Below, in pieces: positions 35,106-42,499 of a stretch of DNA of 64,000 bases. This DNA comes from Symbiodinium microadriaticum. Lineage: Eukaryota > Sar > Dinophyceae > Suessiales > Symbiodiniaceae. The DNA is taken from contig LSRX01000793.1 in NCBI GenBank assembly GCA_001939145.1, positions 271,777-335,776 on the forward strand. Direction: 5' to 3'. Position 1 is the first letter of the stretch, and every line of letters starts with the position of its first letter. The notes below the pieces were generated by a model. It was not told the DNA's origin, did no database searches, and was given only the letters and a program-made list of their open reading frames with translations. Position numbers and translations under genes: made by a program.

Positions 35106-36450
35106 CGGAACAGAGAGCAAACCCACAGAAGTTTGCCAGTGAGCTTCCGCAATAAATGCAACGGAACCGAGTCGGAGCGAAGGACCAAGCCCAGAAGGTC
35201 ACGCAAACGGGCCAATTTGGGGGCTTCCAACGTGGCGGACATGGAGTCAAAATCCATGGACCAACCAATCCAGGACGGACGGCAACCAAGATAGGCCTTA
35301 TGCCAACTCATTGGCACCCGGAGCAAGAGAAGGAGCACACACATAATAGAAGCCCAGACCGGAGCCGAAGGCCCGGAGAACAACGAAATCAAATCGTCAA
35401 CGTAAATAAAGAGCGCGTGACGGACAAAAAGAAGTCGGTGCAGAAGGCGGGAAAGGAGACCGGCAACGCGCGCCCAGTAATACCCGGAAGCCCGGGCGCC
35501 AAAATTTAACGTAAGGCACTGGTACAAACGGCGGCGGTGGAAAAAGCAAAGAAGTCCCCGATCGGAGGGGCGGATGAGGATCCGCCGGTGTGCCTTACTG
35601 ACATCAAGGATAAGTGCAAACAAGCGCTCGAGCGAAGTGCGGCACGGAAGACATCGCCGGAGGCCGGTGATGGTGGGGTTGGCGGACTTGTTTGGAAGGT
35701 GGGTGTGCGCTGTAACCCCGGAGACGCTGCTGTCCACAACCAGGCGCGGATCACGGTCCGGAGCCTTGACAAGGCCGAGCTTGCCAACGGCGGAACGGTC
35801 GTACTGGCGTTTCAAGGCAGGGAGTCCACCCGGAACTTCAGCAATCCAACCTTCCGAAACATCGGCCTGCAAAAGTCGGTCAACGGTAGCCGGGTCAGAA
35901 AGTGCGGAGCCCCAGGAAGATTCGCAATGACTCAAATCCATGTCCGGCTCCGACGCAGGCGGAGCTGGGAACAGGGAAGGACATGGAGGCATAGGTTCAT
36001 CAACGCCGAGGGGAACACCGGACACAAGCAAATCAATGAACGCAGTGTCCGGGTCGTTGGCCACAGAGAGAAGAGCCTTAAGCAGAAAAAGGCGAAACGG
36101 CTGACCGGCCGGAACATGCAAAAGCTGTTGAAATTCGGCCTCAGGCACACACAGGCAAGAGCGCAAGTCCGATAAAAACGGAACCAAATCAGAATCAGAA
36201 ATGGGCGGATGTTTGGCACCGGAAGCAATATTGGCGCGAAACTTAGCGAGGAAATCACCCGACAGGATGCGGGAAGTCCAGGACTTGCGAAGTGCAGCAA
36301 AACAGTTAGGGCCGGACGGGACGGCCCAGGATGCAGTAGATACTGCACCGGCACCATCCTCAACCCGAGACGGCGGAACGGGCCAGGAAGAGCGCGGCGG
36401 AAGTAAGCATGATTCCCAGTCCAAGAAATGGTACCACACGGTTGTCGCTG
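35105..36450 (-). CDS. Reverse transcriptase of the retroelement, C-terminal end missing
   Basis: Reverse-transcriptase motifs are in order: ALKRQYDRSAVGKLGLVKAP (fingers), motif A LILDVSKAHRRILI (Asp at 35603-35605), motif B LNFGARASGYYWARVAG, motif C FIYVDDLISLF (YVDD codons from about 35404), motif D SWHKAYLGCRPSWIGW and a thumb helix KLTGKLLWVC. The FGARAS form of motif B is typical of DIRS-type RTs. No RNase H follows: the frame runs into the single N at 35105 and then the tandem repeats, so the C-terminal domain is deleted or lost in a collapsed assembly. Protein-like sequence in this frame begins near 36440, overlapping the end of the methyltransferase-like ORF in the +1 frame. Confidence 0.85.
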
Positions 36451-37208
36451 GACAGGAAAGGTGCCAAAATCGAAGCAAGGTCCGCACACAAAGAGGCAGG
36501 ATAGCACGCGGTATGCCTGGTGAGAAACAGGCCGGACGAATCACGGCGACCGGAGAGTGCCGGGTGAAATCCAGGGCGGTGCGGACAAAGCGCAGCAAGA
36601 TTGGACAAGTCGGACAGGTTCGAGACGAAAGTCCATGACTTAGCAGCCGAGAGGCCGTGCACGCATGCAGCAATTTGCGTAGCCGAGAGTGCATGACGAC
36701 GAATCCAATGCTGGCATTCGGACGTGAGCCACAGCAGACTGGAAGTGGGATTTTCAAGGACCACAATCCCACCTTGCAGAAGAACCAGAGATAGCAGTTC
36801 ACGTGTGAAGGAATGCAGAACATCGGAGCGAGAAAGCTCATCCTGCTGCCGCCGGGTGGGGTTAGGGATGCCCCCAGGGTGCGAGGGAGTCCGGACGGCA
36901 GGAGGTCCCCCAGGACGGAGGCGGGAACGACTGAAGCTAGCACACGGCGGGGCTGCACACACTACTCGGACGAGGCCAGATGAGCACAGGCGGCGTAGGG
37001 AAGCCTGGTGCCGTGGGCAAAGGAGGTCAATCTGTTCACCGTGCAATGAATCAATAGGGGCAATGCGGTCCCCGCCAAGATTGGCGATAGCGGCGGACAA
37101 AGGAGCGGAAGCCCCGGAGAATAAATCCAAAAAGAGCCCAGGCAAAGGTTCATTAGCCGGAGATGGGGCAGAGAGTCCCGACAGAGGACGCGCATGCAGA
37201 GGCAAACG
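36360..37208 (-). CDS. C5-cytosine-methyltransferase-like domain of the retroelement
   Basis: Counting from the Leu codon at 37205, the motifs of 5-methylcytosine methyltransferases appear in order: motif I LFLDLFSGASAPLSAAI (about residues 24-40), motif IV CAAPPCASFSR with candidate catalytic Cys88, and motif VI VVLENPTSSLLW (Glu151-Asn152). This is the SAM-binding and catalytic half of the domain; a target-recognition region and the C-terminal motifs IX-X are not obvious in the remaining 120 residues. Dinoflagellate (Symbiodinium) retrotransposons are known to have captured DNA methyltransferases (de Mendoza and colleagues, 2018); the relation to those is untested. The frame follows the Pro-rich linker after an in-frame TAG. 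Coding passes to the reverse transcriptase by a +1 shift near 36430. It could silence, protect or mark element DNA; that is inference. Confidence 0.65.
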   Translation of the reverse strand, partial: RLPLHARPLSGLSAPSPANEPLPGLFLDLFSGASAPLSAAIANLGGDRIAPIDSLHGEQIDLLCPRHQASLRRLCSSGLVRVVCAAPPCASFSRSRLRPGGPPAVRTPSHPGGIPNPTRRQQDELSRSDVLHSFTRELLSLVLLQGGIVVLENPTSSLLWLTSECQHWIRRHALSATQIAACVHGLSAAKSWTFVSNLSDLSNLAALCPHRPGFHPALSGRRDSSGLFLTRHTACYPASLCADLASILAPFLSSDNRVVPFLGLGIMLTSAALFLARSAVSG

Positions 37209-37211
37209 CTA

Positions 37212-37559
37212 GGAGGGCGGCGAGACCGGAGTCGGGGGCAGGGTCGGCTCAACCGCGGGTGGAGCCGTGCCCGCAGGAGCCGAAGCACACGGGTGGGTAA
37301 GGCGACCACTGCGAAGAGGGATGGAGGGAGGGGCGGCGGACCAAGAAAATCGGAGAAGGGGTCGGCACGGAGACCGAGAACGGGCGATGGGATCGGAGGC
37401 AGAAACGGACCCATGCACCGAATCGCCATCAGTCTGAGGAATCACTTCCACCGATCCGGAAGATGAAACAGAACAGGCGTCATCTGGAACCGATTCGGGA
37501 GCAGACAGCAGCGGAACGAAAGCATTGGCCGCGGTTGGAGCGGCAGGCACCTCAGAGAT
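37212..37559 (-). CDS. Pro/Ser-rich linker region between gag-like and methyltransferase-like domains
   Basis: The sequence is open in the same frame as the gag-like ORF upstream and the methyltransferase-like ORF downstream. It is bounded by TGA at 37560-37562 and TAG at 37209-37211. It is Pro-, Ser- and Ala-rich (VPAAPTAANAFVPLLSAPES, ending VEPTLPPTPVSPPS) with no recognisable fold. It has no ATG start, so it would be made only by readthrough or after repair of the stop. Confidence 0.45.
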
Positions 37560-38847
37560 TCAGTGCGCAGTTTTCATGTGCTTTGCAGCGGTATGCTTCT
37601 GACCACACGGCTTACCGGACGGCATCATGATCGGACAGGTGTGGGAGAACTTGCAGGACGAGAGCTTGCACCTGCCAAGTACGAACCGCTTACAAATCTC
37701 GCGACCAGACTCATCTTCATTCGCCCAAGAGGAGTCCCACAAATCGGAGACGGGCTTCTTACCAGGAGCGGTAGCAGCACCTTTGGGCGTGGCCTTCGGC
37801 CTACCTCCAGTGGGCGTATCCTTGCGGGGCTTTTTGGGCGGCCGCTCGAAGTGAGGCTCGGGGCGGTCAGAGGACCCAGCAGAACCAGAGCCGCGGCCCG
37901 GAGTATCACGGAACGGAGGTGCTGTCATAGTCCGGGGGCGGGCGCACAGGAGAGTAGGCAACATGTGACGAGTGACAGAAACCTCGTGAAGAGCATCGGA
38001 CAGAGACCACTTCTCGTCACGCATGAGACCCGCGATGGCGGCCCAGACGGATTTCTCGGCAGACAAAGCCTCCTGCAGGGAGGGCGGTCGGAGAGTGGAG
38101 TCAAGCGGAACGGCGGTAGCAGTGCCAACGAACGCCTCCAAGAAAGTCTTTCCCGGCCGGAGGTGCAGGTCACCAAGGAACGCCAGAGCGGTCACCAAAA
38201 GGCCACAGTGGCGACGGAGGGCAGGCTCAACCGGGCCGGACACCGTTGCAGAGGTTTGCGCGGCAATCGGCTCGGGGACGCCATCCAAAATGTGACGCAG
38301 AATTTGCCCGTCGGTGCGGGGTCGGCGCGTATCATAGAAATTCTGCAAATCCTGCTCGGATGTGCGGAGGCGCCACGGGATCCACAACGTCGTGGGCTTA
38401 TCCAATTCGGACCGGAGACGGCTCAAGAATTCAACACTGGGCGTGTTGGCAGGTGACAGGATTTCACCAGGATAATTCTCCATGAATTTCTGCCGGAGCG
38501 TTTCGGCCGCCTCGGATGTGATCTTAGGGGCGGGGCTAGGGTCGGGAGAGTTGGAAGACGGGGTCACCGGTGCCGGACCACTGGGGTGGATCAGGGCACG
38601 GGACTGCACAAGAAGGCGACGGGCAAATGATGCCGACGGTGTGACCAAAGCCGTGGTGTCGGACGGGTCGGGTGCAGGCCACAAGACACGGAGAAAATCA
38701 TCCGGGCTGCCATCTGCGGGGATGGCAAAGGCCACGGACGCGATCGTCTTGAAACCTTTTTGCGTGAGCACTTCATGCAGGTCCTCCGGTCTTCAGAAGG
38801 GCCGCCAGAGCAGCTGGGTCGTCAAACGCCGGAACGGATGATGTCAT
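37560..38847 (-). CDS. Gag-like protein with CCCH zinc finger, frameshifted near the start
   Basis: The probable start is ATG at 38847 (MTSSVPAFDDPAALAALLKT). After about 20 codons the coding continues in the +1 frame (EDLHEVLTQKGFKTIASVAF) and stays open to TGA at 37560-37562. The body of about 400 residues has a Pro/Ser linker, a helical core (TLRQKFMENYPGEI, then WIPWRLRTSEQDLQNFYD) and a basic Pro-rich tail (ERPPKKPRKDTPTGGRP). It ends in a C-x7-C-x4-C-x3-H finger (CKRFVLGRCKLSSCKFSH) plus a second Cys/His pair. An RNA-binding finger at the C-terminus fits a capsid-like gag role (inference). The next coding block is in the same frame, separated only by this TGA. Confidence 0.6.
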
Positions 38848-39133
38848 GCCGTCGGCGAAAGAGACAGACTACCTGCAAGAGCTGAAGCAGAAATGGCTGC
38901 GGACAGGATCGGAGAGAAGTGCACAAGAGAGCGCCAGACATGCCACCCCTCAGATGTAAGATGCAGAGCAGAGGCAGCACCGGATATGTTTTAATGGCGA
39001 CTCACAGATGACGATAATAAAAATGTAAGTACCTGGCCCCAGCCATGACGGCAGAAGGCGGTACGGACAGGTCCCCAACCTGAAGCGGGCCAGGACGGAG
39101 ACAGCCAGTCGGCACACACAGGCGGGCCGAGGA

Positions 39134-39469
39134 TCACCAGCCGAAACGGTGACACACACGGCAGGCATGACTCGTGTGACCGCGCGGACGGGTCGGATCC
39201 ACTCGGCGCCCACATGCGTTGGGGCACTCCGGGTTGGAGCACGGCAATTGGCAGTAAATCTCCACGCGGGGCGGGCGCAAAATTGCGGAGCACAGGCGGG
39301 CACTGCGCGCCGAAAGTCCGGCGGAGCACTGCCTAAGGAGCGCCAAGAGCTCTGCATCCGTAAAATCCTCCAGCTGGGAAAGGTCCGGACCGGGACGGTC
39401 GGTCACCGCCGCAGGGGGGTCGGAGCTCGCAGCATAGGAACCACCACGGCGGTACCCACGGCCGGCCAT
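39134..39469 (-). CDS. Small Cys/His-rich ORF of the retroelement
   Basis: This 111-residue frame starts at ATG 39469 with a Gly/Arg-rich beginning (MAGRGYRRGGSY). A helical segment follows (DLSQLEDFTDAELLALLRQC). It ends with CSNPECPNACGRR and HACRVCHRFGW, a Cys/His cluster that could bind zinc. It lies 50 bp beyond the recombinase stop and upstream of the gag-like ORF, on the same strand. It may be a separate accessory protein translated from its own trans-spliced mRNA, or part of the gag region. I know of no named family. Confidence 0.5.
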   Translation of the reverse strand: MAGRGYRRGGSYAASSDPPAAVTDRPGPDLSQLEDFTDAELLALLRQCSAGLSARSARLCSAILRPPRVEIYCQLPCSNPECPNACGRRVDPTRPRGHTSHACRVCHRFGW

Positions 39470-39519
39470 GGCAGCCAGCAAGTGGACCTAAACCGGCTTG
39501 GGCAAACGGCTGCGGAAAG

Positions 39520-40761
39520 TCACAAGATTGATAAGGTGGCAGGCCAGGGAAGCACCCCAAACAGGACACATTTTTCTCCCGGCGGAGCGCAGACTAGCAA
39601 TCCTGGCAGGCGCGGCGGAGACAATGTTTGTGCCCCCGCCGGCGGAGTCGGGCACCAAGTGTCGGAGCTAAGCTGACCCACAGAAGCCCCGCAGGCAGGC
39701 CTAACCCAAAACACTTCCAACCCTGAAAGCTGAATCCGGACAGAGCGAGCATCGCCCTCGGAACAAAGCACGGGGCGGTGCAAAACATTGCTGCGGGGAT
39801 TATGCAAGAAAGCTTCCAGAGGAGGGGCAGAAGGGGTAGGCCGAGGAGCCTTGACAAGAGAGGCGGGCTCAGGATCAGAAGCAGAAGCAACTGAAGAGTC
39901 GGAGTCAGAACTGTCTGCCGAAAGGTCCGTGTCGGCATCACCCTTGGTGTCCGCAGTGGCAGCAGGAACTGCGGGAACAACAGAGGTCGACTCCATAACC
40001 GGCATCGCGGGAAGAGAGCGGTCGGGCGCAGGCAAGCAGACGCGGAAGTCCGGCAGCGGATTGGACCCACGAGCAACAGGCTGAAGCGGCCGATACCCCG
40101 AACGGATTTTATTAATGATGTCGGCCTGGAGCTGAAGCATCGGGCCGATGTCATCACGGCTATAAACCCGGACGGACCCTTCCATAGCGGAAGGCCGGTG
40201 ATGGCCTTGGAGACGGCGGAGTTCGGGGTCGAGGTGGAGCTGCCGCTCCCAGGAAAGGACGGTAGCTTTGCATGAATGGACACCATACAGAGCGTGCTCA
40301 GACGGAGGCGGGAGATCCGAATGCAACCGCCAATGTTCCTGCAGGAGGGAACGAAGCCAGGGCATGGCACGGGAGCGATGCAGGGGCGCCACGAAAACCG
40401 GATGCGTCGAATCTGGGGACAACACCGGAAGCAAGAAGTCCACAACACGGGCCGGAAAGAGTCGAGAGGTATCGGCGACGCACTGCTGCAAAGCATTGAC
40501 CCAGGAAATCCCCCAACACGAGGCGGACGTGCCGGTCAGGCCCAGGAGCTGACACCTGCAGGGCATGGAAGCGCGACAGCTTTTGGTACGGGTGGCGAGT
40601 CCGGACAGAGAACTAGCCTGGAGAACCACCCGGGACGGCGGGGACCAGAGACCGTCGTTCCAGCGGAGTGAGGCCCAGGTGAGGCAGAGAACGGAACCAA
40701 TGACAATGCATTCCGGAACGGGGCAAGCCGGGTCCATGATACGGCGCTCAAGCCAGGCCAC
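39520..40761 (-). CDS. Tyrosine recombinase of the retroelement
   Basis: Numbering from the valine codon at 40761, the catalytic series of tyrosine recombinases is visible: LRWND with Arg33, RTK with Lys60, GVHSCKATVLSW with His162 (Lys165 where most family members have Arg), LQGHHRP with His187/His188, and VYSRDD with Tyr200 as nucleophile. The order and spacing match DIRS-type recombinases, which join circular cDNA to the target without duplication. The tail is acidic and Ser/Asp-rich (TDLSADSSDSDSSVASASD), followed by a Trp/His/Cys-containing end. There is no ATG at the start; the protein most likely continues from the SR-rich ORF upstream by a -1 shift at GTTTTGTGG. The Lys in the HxxR position may be a lineage feature or a loss; a functional test is not possible here. 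Confidence 0.75.
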   Translation of the reverse strand: MAWLERRIMDPACPVPECIVIGSVLCLTWASLRWNDGLWSPPSRVVLQASSLSGLATRTKSCRASMPCRCQLLGLTGTSASCWGISWVNALQQCVADTSRLFPARVVDFLLPVLSPDSTHPVFVAPLHRSRAMPWLRSLLQEHWRLHSDLPPPSEHALYGVHSCKATVLSWERQLHLDPELRRLQGHHRPSAMEGSVRVYSRDDIGPMLQLQADIINKIRSGYRPLQPVARGSNPLPDFRVCLPAPDRSLPAMPVMESTSVVPAVPAATADTKGDADTDLSADSSDSDSSVASASDPEPASLVKAPRPTPSAPPLEAFLHNPRSNVLHRPVLCSEGDARSVRIQLSGLEVFWVRPACGASVGQLSSDTWCPTPPAGAQTLSPPRLPGLLVCAPPGEKCVLFGVLPWPATLSIL

Positions 40762-40860
40762 AAAACGGCGTAGAATTGATCGGCCGTGACTTCGGAAATC
40801 AACTGGTGAAACCTCATCAAATGACTCACCGGAAGATCGGCCAGACCGGAATAGATGGCA

Positions 40861-41652
40861 TCATCGGAAAACGTGATAAGGTCCCGGAAGTCGACGGAGT
40901 CCGGGGGCGGAGGAGTCCAGCTGCGGAGCGGAACCGGAGGCCGCCGGGGCAGACGAGGAAGCGCCACCATCCCCAGAACCACCGGCCGCCTTGGCGAAGC
41001 TGGGCCGGTAGCTCGGATCCCGAATGTCGATGCCGGACGACAAAGAGCTTAGGGGCGGAGGGGCCGAGGAGACCTTGGCCGGGGGCGTCTTCGGCGTCGG
41101 GCCCGGAGATGGCGCCAGGAAAGCCGCACCGGAAGACTTCGGAGTCGGCGCAGGCGGAGCGGTGGCACCGGTCAGCCGGGCGAGCTGACGGAGAGGGTGC
41201 AGACCACCAATGCGGGACATGGCGCAAAAGCGGCTAGAAATCGAAATGCTGAAGGCTTGAGGGCAGCAAGCGGCTCCAGAGAAAACTGGTAAGTCAAGCT
41301 GCCACAGCCCGCAACTAGGCAAGAACGGAAAAAGCGGCAAGCAGGCCTTGGGAACCACGACCGGAGGATGGCGATCCAGGTCGGGCCTGAGCAGCAGTGC
41401 CACTGAAATCCGGACAAAGCGGACCGGCAGAGGCACCCACGAAGGGGAGCGGACCGGCTCCGAACGCCTAGCAGCAGAGGTACCCCAAAACCAAAATCGA
41501 ACATCATCAACAGGAACGAGCCTTGAAGATGGTCGTCGGGACGGACTCCGTCGCGGAGAACGACTGACGGAAGTTGAGGAGCTCCTCCGCCTACGGACCC
41601 GACGTCTGGAACGGACGCGGGACGGAGACGAAGAGTCAGAAGAACTCGACAT
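40861..41652 (-). CDS. Element ORF1: Ser/Arg-rich protein, N-terminal part of the recombinase ORF
   Basis: The first ATG after the leader (41652) opens with SSSSDSSSPSRVRSRRRVRR, an SR-rich basic start of the kind found in nucleic-acid-binding proteins. The middle has a compact hydrophobic region (VRFVRISVALLLRPDLDRHP). A Pro/Ala/Ser linker follows (ATAPPAPTPKSSGAAF). Protein-like sequence then continues in another frame from about 40920 (DFRDLITFSDDAIYSGLADL with SEVTADQFYAV), a +1 change, and returns by a -1 change near 40750 into the recombinase. It is therefore likely one long ORF1-recombinase protein broken by two frame changes, or joined by recoding or a small intron. The function of the N-terminal part is unknown; a DNA- or RNA-binding role is an inference. 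Confidence 0.55.
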   Translation of the reverse strand: MSSSSDSSSPSRVRSRRRVRRRRSSSTSVSRSPRRSPSRRPSSRLVPVDDVRFWFWGTSAARRSEPVRSPSWVPLPVRFVRISVALLLRPDLDRHPPVVVPKACLPLFPFLPSCGLWQLDLPVFSGAACCPQAFSISISSRFCAMSRIGGLHPLRQLARLTGATAPPAPTPKSSGAAFLAPSPGPTPKTPPAKVSSAPPPLSSLSSGIDIRDPSYRPSFAKAAGGSGDGGASSSAPAASGSAPQLDSSAPGLRRLPGPYHVFR

Positions 41653-41670
41653 CAAGCCGTGCACGGCCTA

Positions 41671-41724
41671 GGAAAGATTCTAGCACACCGTCAGTAAACG
41701 GACGGATGCTTGAGAAGCACGGCT
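41671..41724 (-). repeat. 54-bp 5' leader segment shared with each tandem unit
   Basis: It starts on the minus strand with AGCCGTGCTTCTCAAGC and ends GTGTGCTAGAATCTTTCC. Identical copies lie at 33598-33651, 34059-34112, 34520-34573 and 34981-35034. Here it follows the spliced leader; in the tandem copies it follows genomic GCTAACCGC, so the two versions diverge exactly at the AG of a splice acceptor. Confidence 0.9.
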
Positions 41725-41743
41725 TGAGCCAAAATGGCTACGG
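41723..41743 (-). other. Dinoflagellate spliced leader (DinoSL) embedded in genomic DNA
   Basis: The minus strand reads CCGTAGCC, ATTTT, GGCTCAAG, which is positions 2-22 of the conserved 22-nt dinoflagellate spliced leader. In living cells this leader is added to mRNA 5' ends by trans-splicing, so a genomic copy fused to a gene shows that the DNA came from processed mRNA. It lies exactly between the terminal repeat (ends 41744) and the leader segment shared with the tandem units. It is about 70 nt upstream of the first ATG of the element (41652). Confidence 0.93.
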
Positions 41744-42006
41744 GGATTCTAGCCCCTGAAGCTAACTGCAAGAGAGAGCGAGAGAATAAAGGAGGGCGAG
41801 AGACGCAGAGAGAGCGAGAGAGAGAGCGAGAGCGAGTCTTTCCAGCCCTCCCTGCTGGAGGAAGAGCCCGGCCCGTTGGGGCGGGCGGGAGCGGATCACC
41901 GCGAAGGATCACGACTTAGGACGCCCCTGTTTAACCTGCGCACCCCTCAGAACCAGCCTTGTCGGAGAGCTCTAAACGAAGATCGGTGCAGCAGAACTTC
42001 TTAGCA
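41744..42006 (-). repeat. Terminal direct repeat, 5' copy (263 bp)
   Basis: It matches 32988-33250 base for base by eye. On the minus strand it starts TGCTAAGAAGTTCTG and ends GGGGCTAGAATCC, directly before the spliced leader. Near its 3' end it holds a CT-rich tract (from CTCCTTTATTCTC to CTCTCTTGCAG), which looks like a polypyrimidine tract with AG acceptor. A GC-rich segment can form a hairpin (GCCCGCCCCAACGGGCCGGGC). Confidence 0.9.
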
Positions 42007-42076
42007 ATCAGACGACAGGCCTGCAGCAAGTCTAGCGCAGCAACAGATGCTGAAAGAGCTGAGTCTTGAGACTATC
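42007..42076 (-). pseudogene. Upstream half of the exon interrupted by the retroelement
   Basis: After a candidate acceptor (GCAGATAG) the minus-strand codons read SQDSALSASVAALDLLQACR, then L and the first two bases of an Ile codon, where the element begins. The third base and the following Leu-Lys-Thr codons are supplied by 32989 and below. The restored exon stays open for about 100 codons. This supports both the coding assignment and the element boundary. Confidence 0.6.
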
Positions 42077-42239
42077 TGCACCTGCAGGTCAGCCAACAGC
42101 TCACCCAATAGCTGGGTTCGGAAGACAACCTCTGCCTCAGCAGTTCAAGTGTAAAGCAAAATCTTCTGCATTGACCGCGGCCCGAGGTAGAGGCTAAGTT
42201 TTCGGTGGTAAGGTCACCCTGCCCACTCTTGCAGAAAAC

Positions 42240-42463
42240 GCACTGGCGGTGGGGAGGTTTTTCGCCTAGTGAGGCCTCCAAGTAGAGCTCTCGCGACCTG
42301 GCCAGAGATGCGACGCCTGAAACGGCAGGATGCAGTGTCGACCCATCGTGAACCTTCGAGTCTTCTAACTCGGTGGCCCCTGATCTGAGACACGAGCTTG
42401 AAACGTCGGTGACTTCTGGGAGGCTTTCGCCGGTAAGGGTCGCAATCTCCGTCCGGAGCGAGT
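42240..42463 (-). CDS. Upstream exon of the interrupted gene
   Basis: The exon is preceded on the minus strand by a pyrimidine-rich stretch and CCCGTTTTCAG at 42464-42474, a good splice acceptor. Its frame reads SLRTEIATLTGESLPEVTDV, then ATELEDSKVHDGSTLHPAVS and LARSRELYLEASLGEKPP. The composition is charged and helical, matching the other exons. The 3' border of the exon was not fixed. Confidence 0.5.
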
Positions 42464-42499
42464 CTGAAAACGGGCAGCAGCAAACTGTCAAGACCATGA

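Larger units (their letters stand above)
32990..42006 (-). mobile_element. DIRS-like tyrosine-recombinase retroelement with spliced leader and methyltransferase-like domain
   Basis: Read on the minus strand the 9-kb element runs: 263-bp terminal repeat; spliced leader; 54-bp leader segment; SR-rich ORF; tyrosine recombinase; small Cys/His ORF; gag-like CCCH protein; Pro-rich linker; C5-methyltransferase-like domain; reverse transcriptase with a YVDD box; N gap; four 461-bp tandem repeats; second 263-bp terminal repeat. A tyrosine recombinase with RT, no integrase and no aspartic protease places it with DIRS-type elements (known: these use a recombinase and leave no target duplication). The flanks show no duplication and rejoin into an open exon. 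The order, with recombinase first, differs from classical DIRS. Terminal repeats look identical, indicating recent insertion, but the coding region has several frame breaks and two in-frame stops. Confidence 0.8.

Noticed and set aside
39149..39676. Plus-strand frames of 175 codons and others up to 297 codons at 37563-38456
   Set aside because: They are shadows of the minus-strand retroelement ORFs, whose products carry recognisable motifs.
32988..42006. Ordinary LTR retrotransposon
   Set aside because: There is no integrase, no aspartic protease, no TG..CA repeat ends and no target duplication, while a tyrosine recombinase is present.
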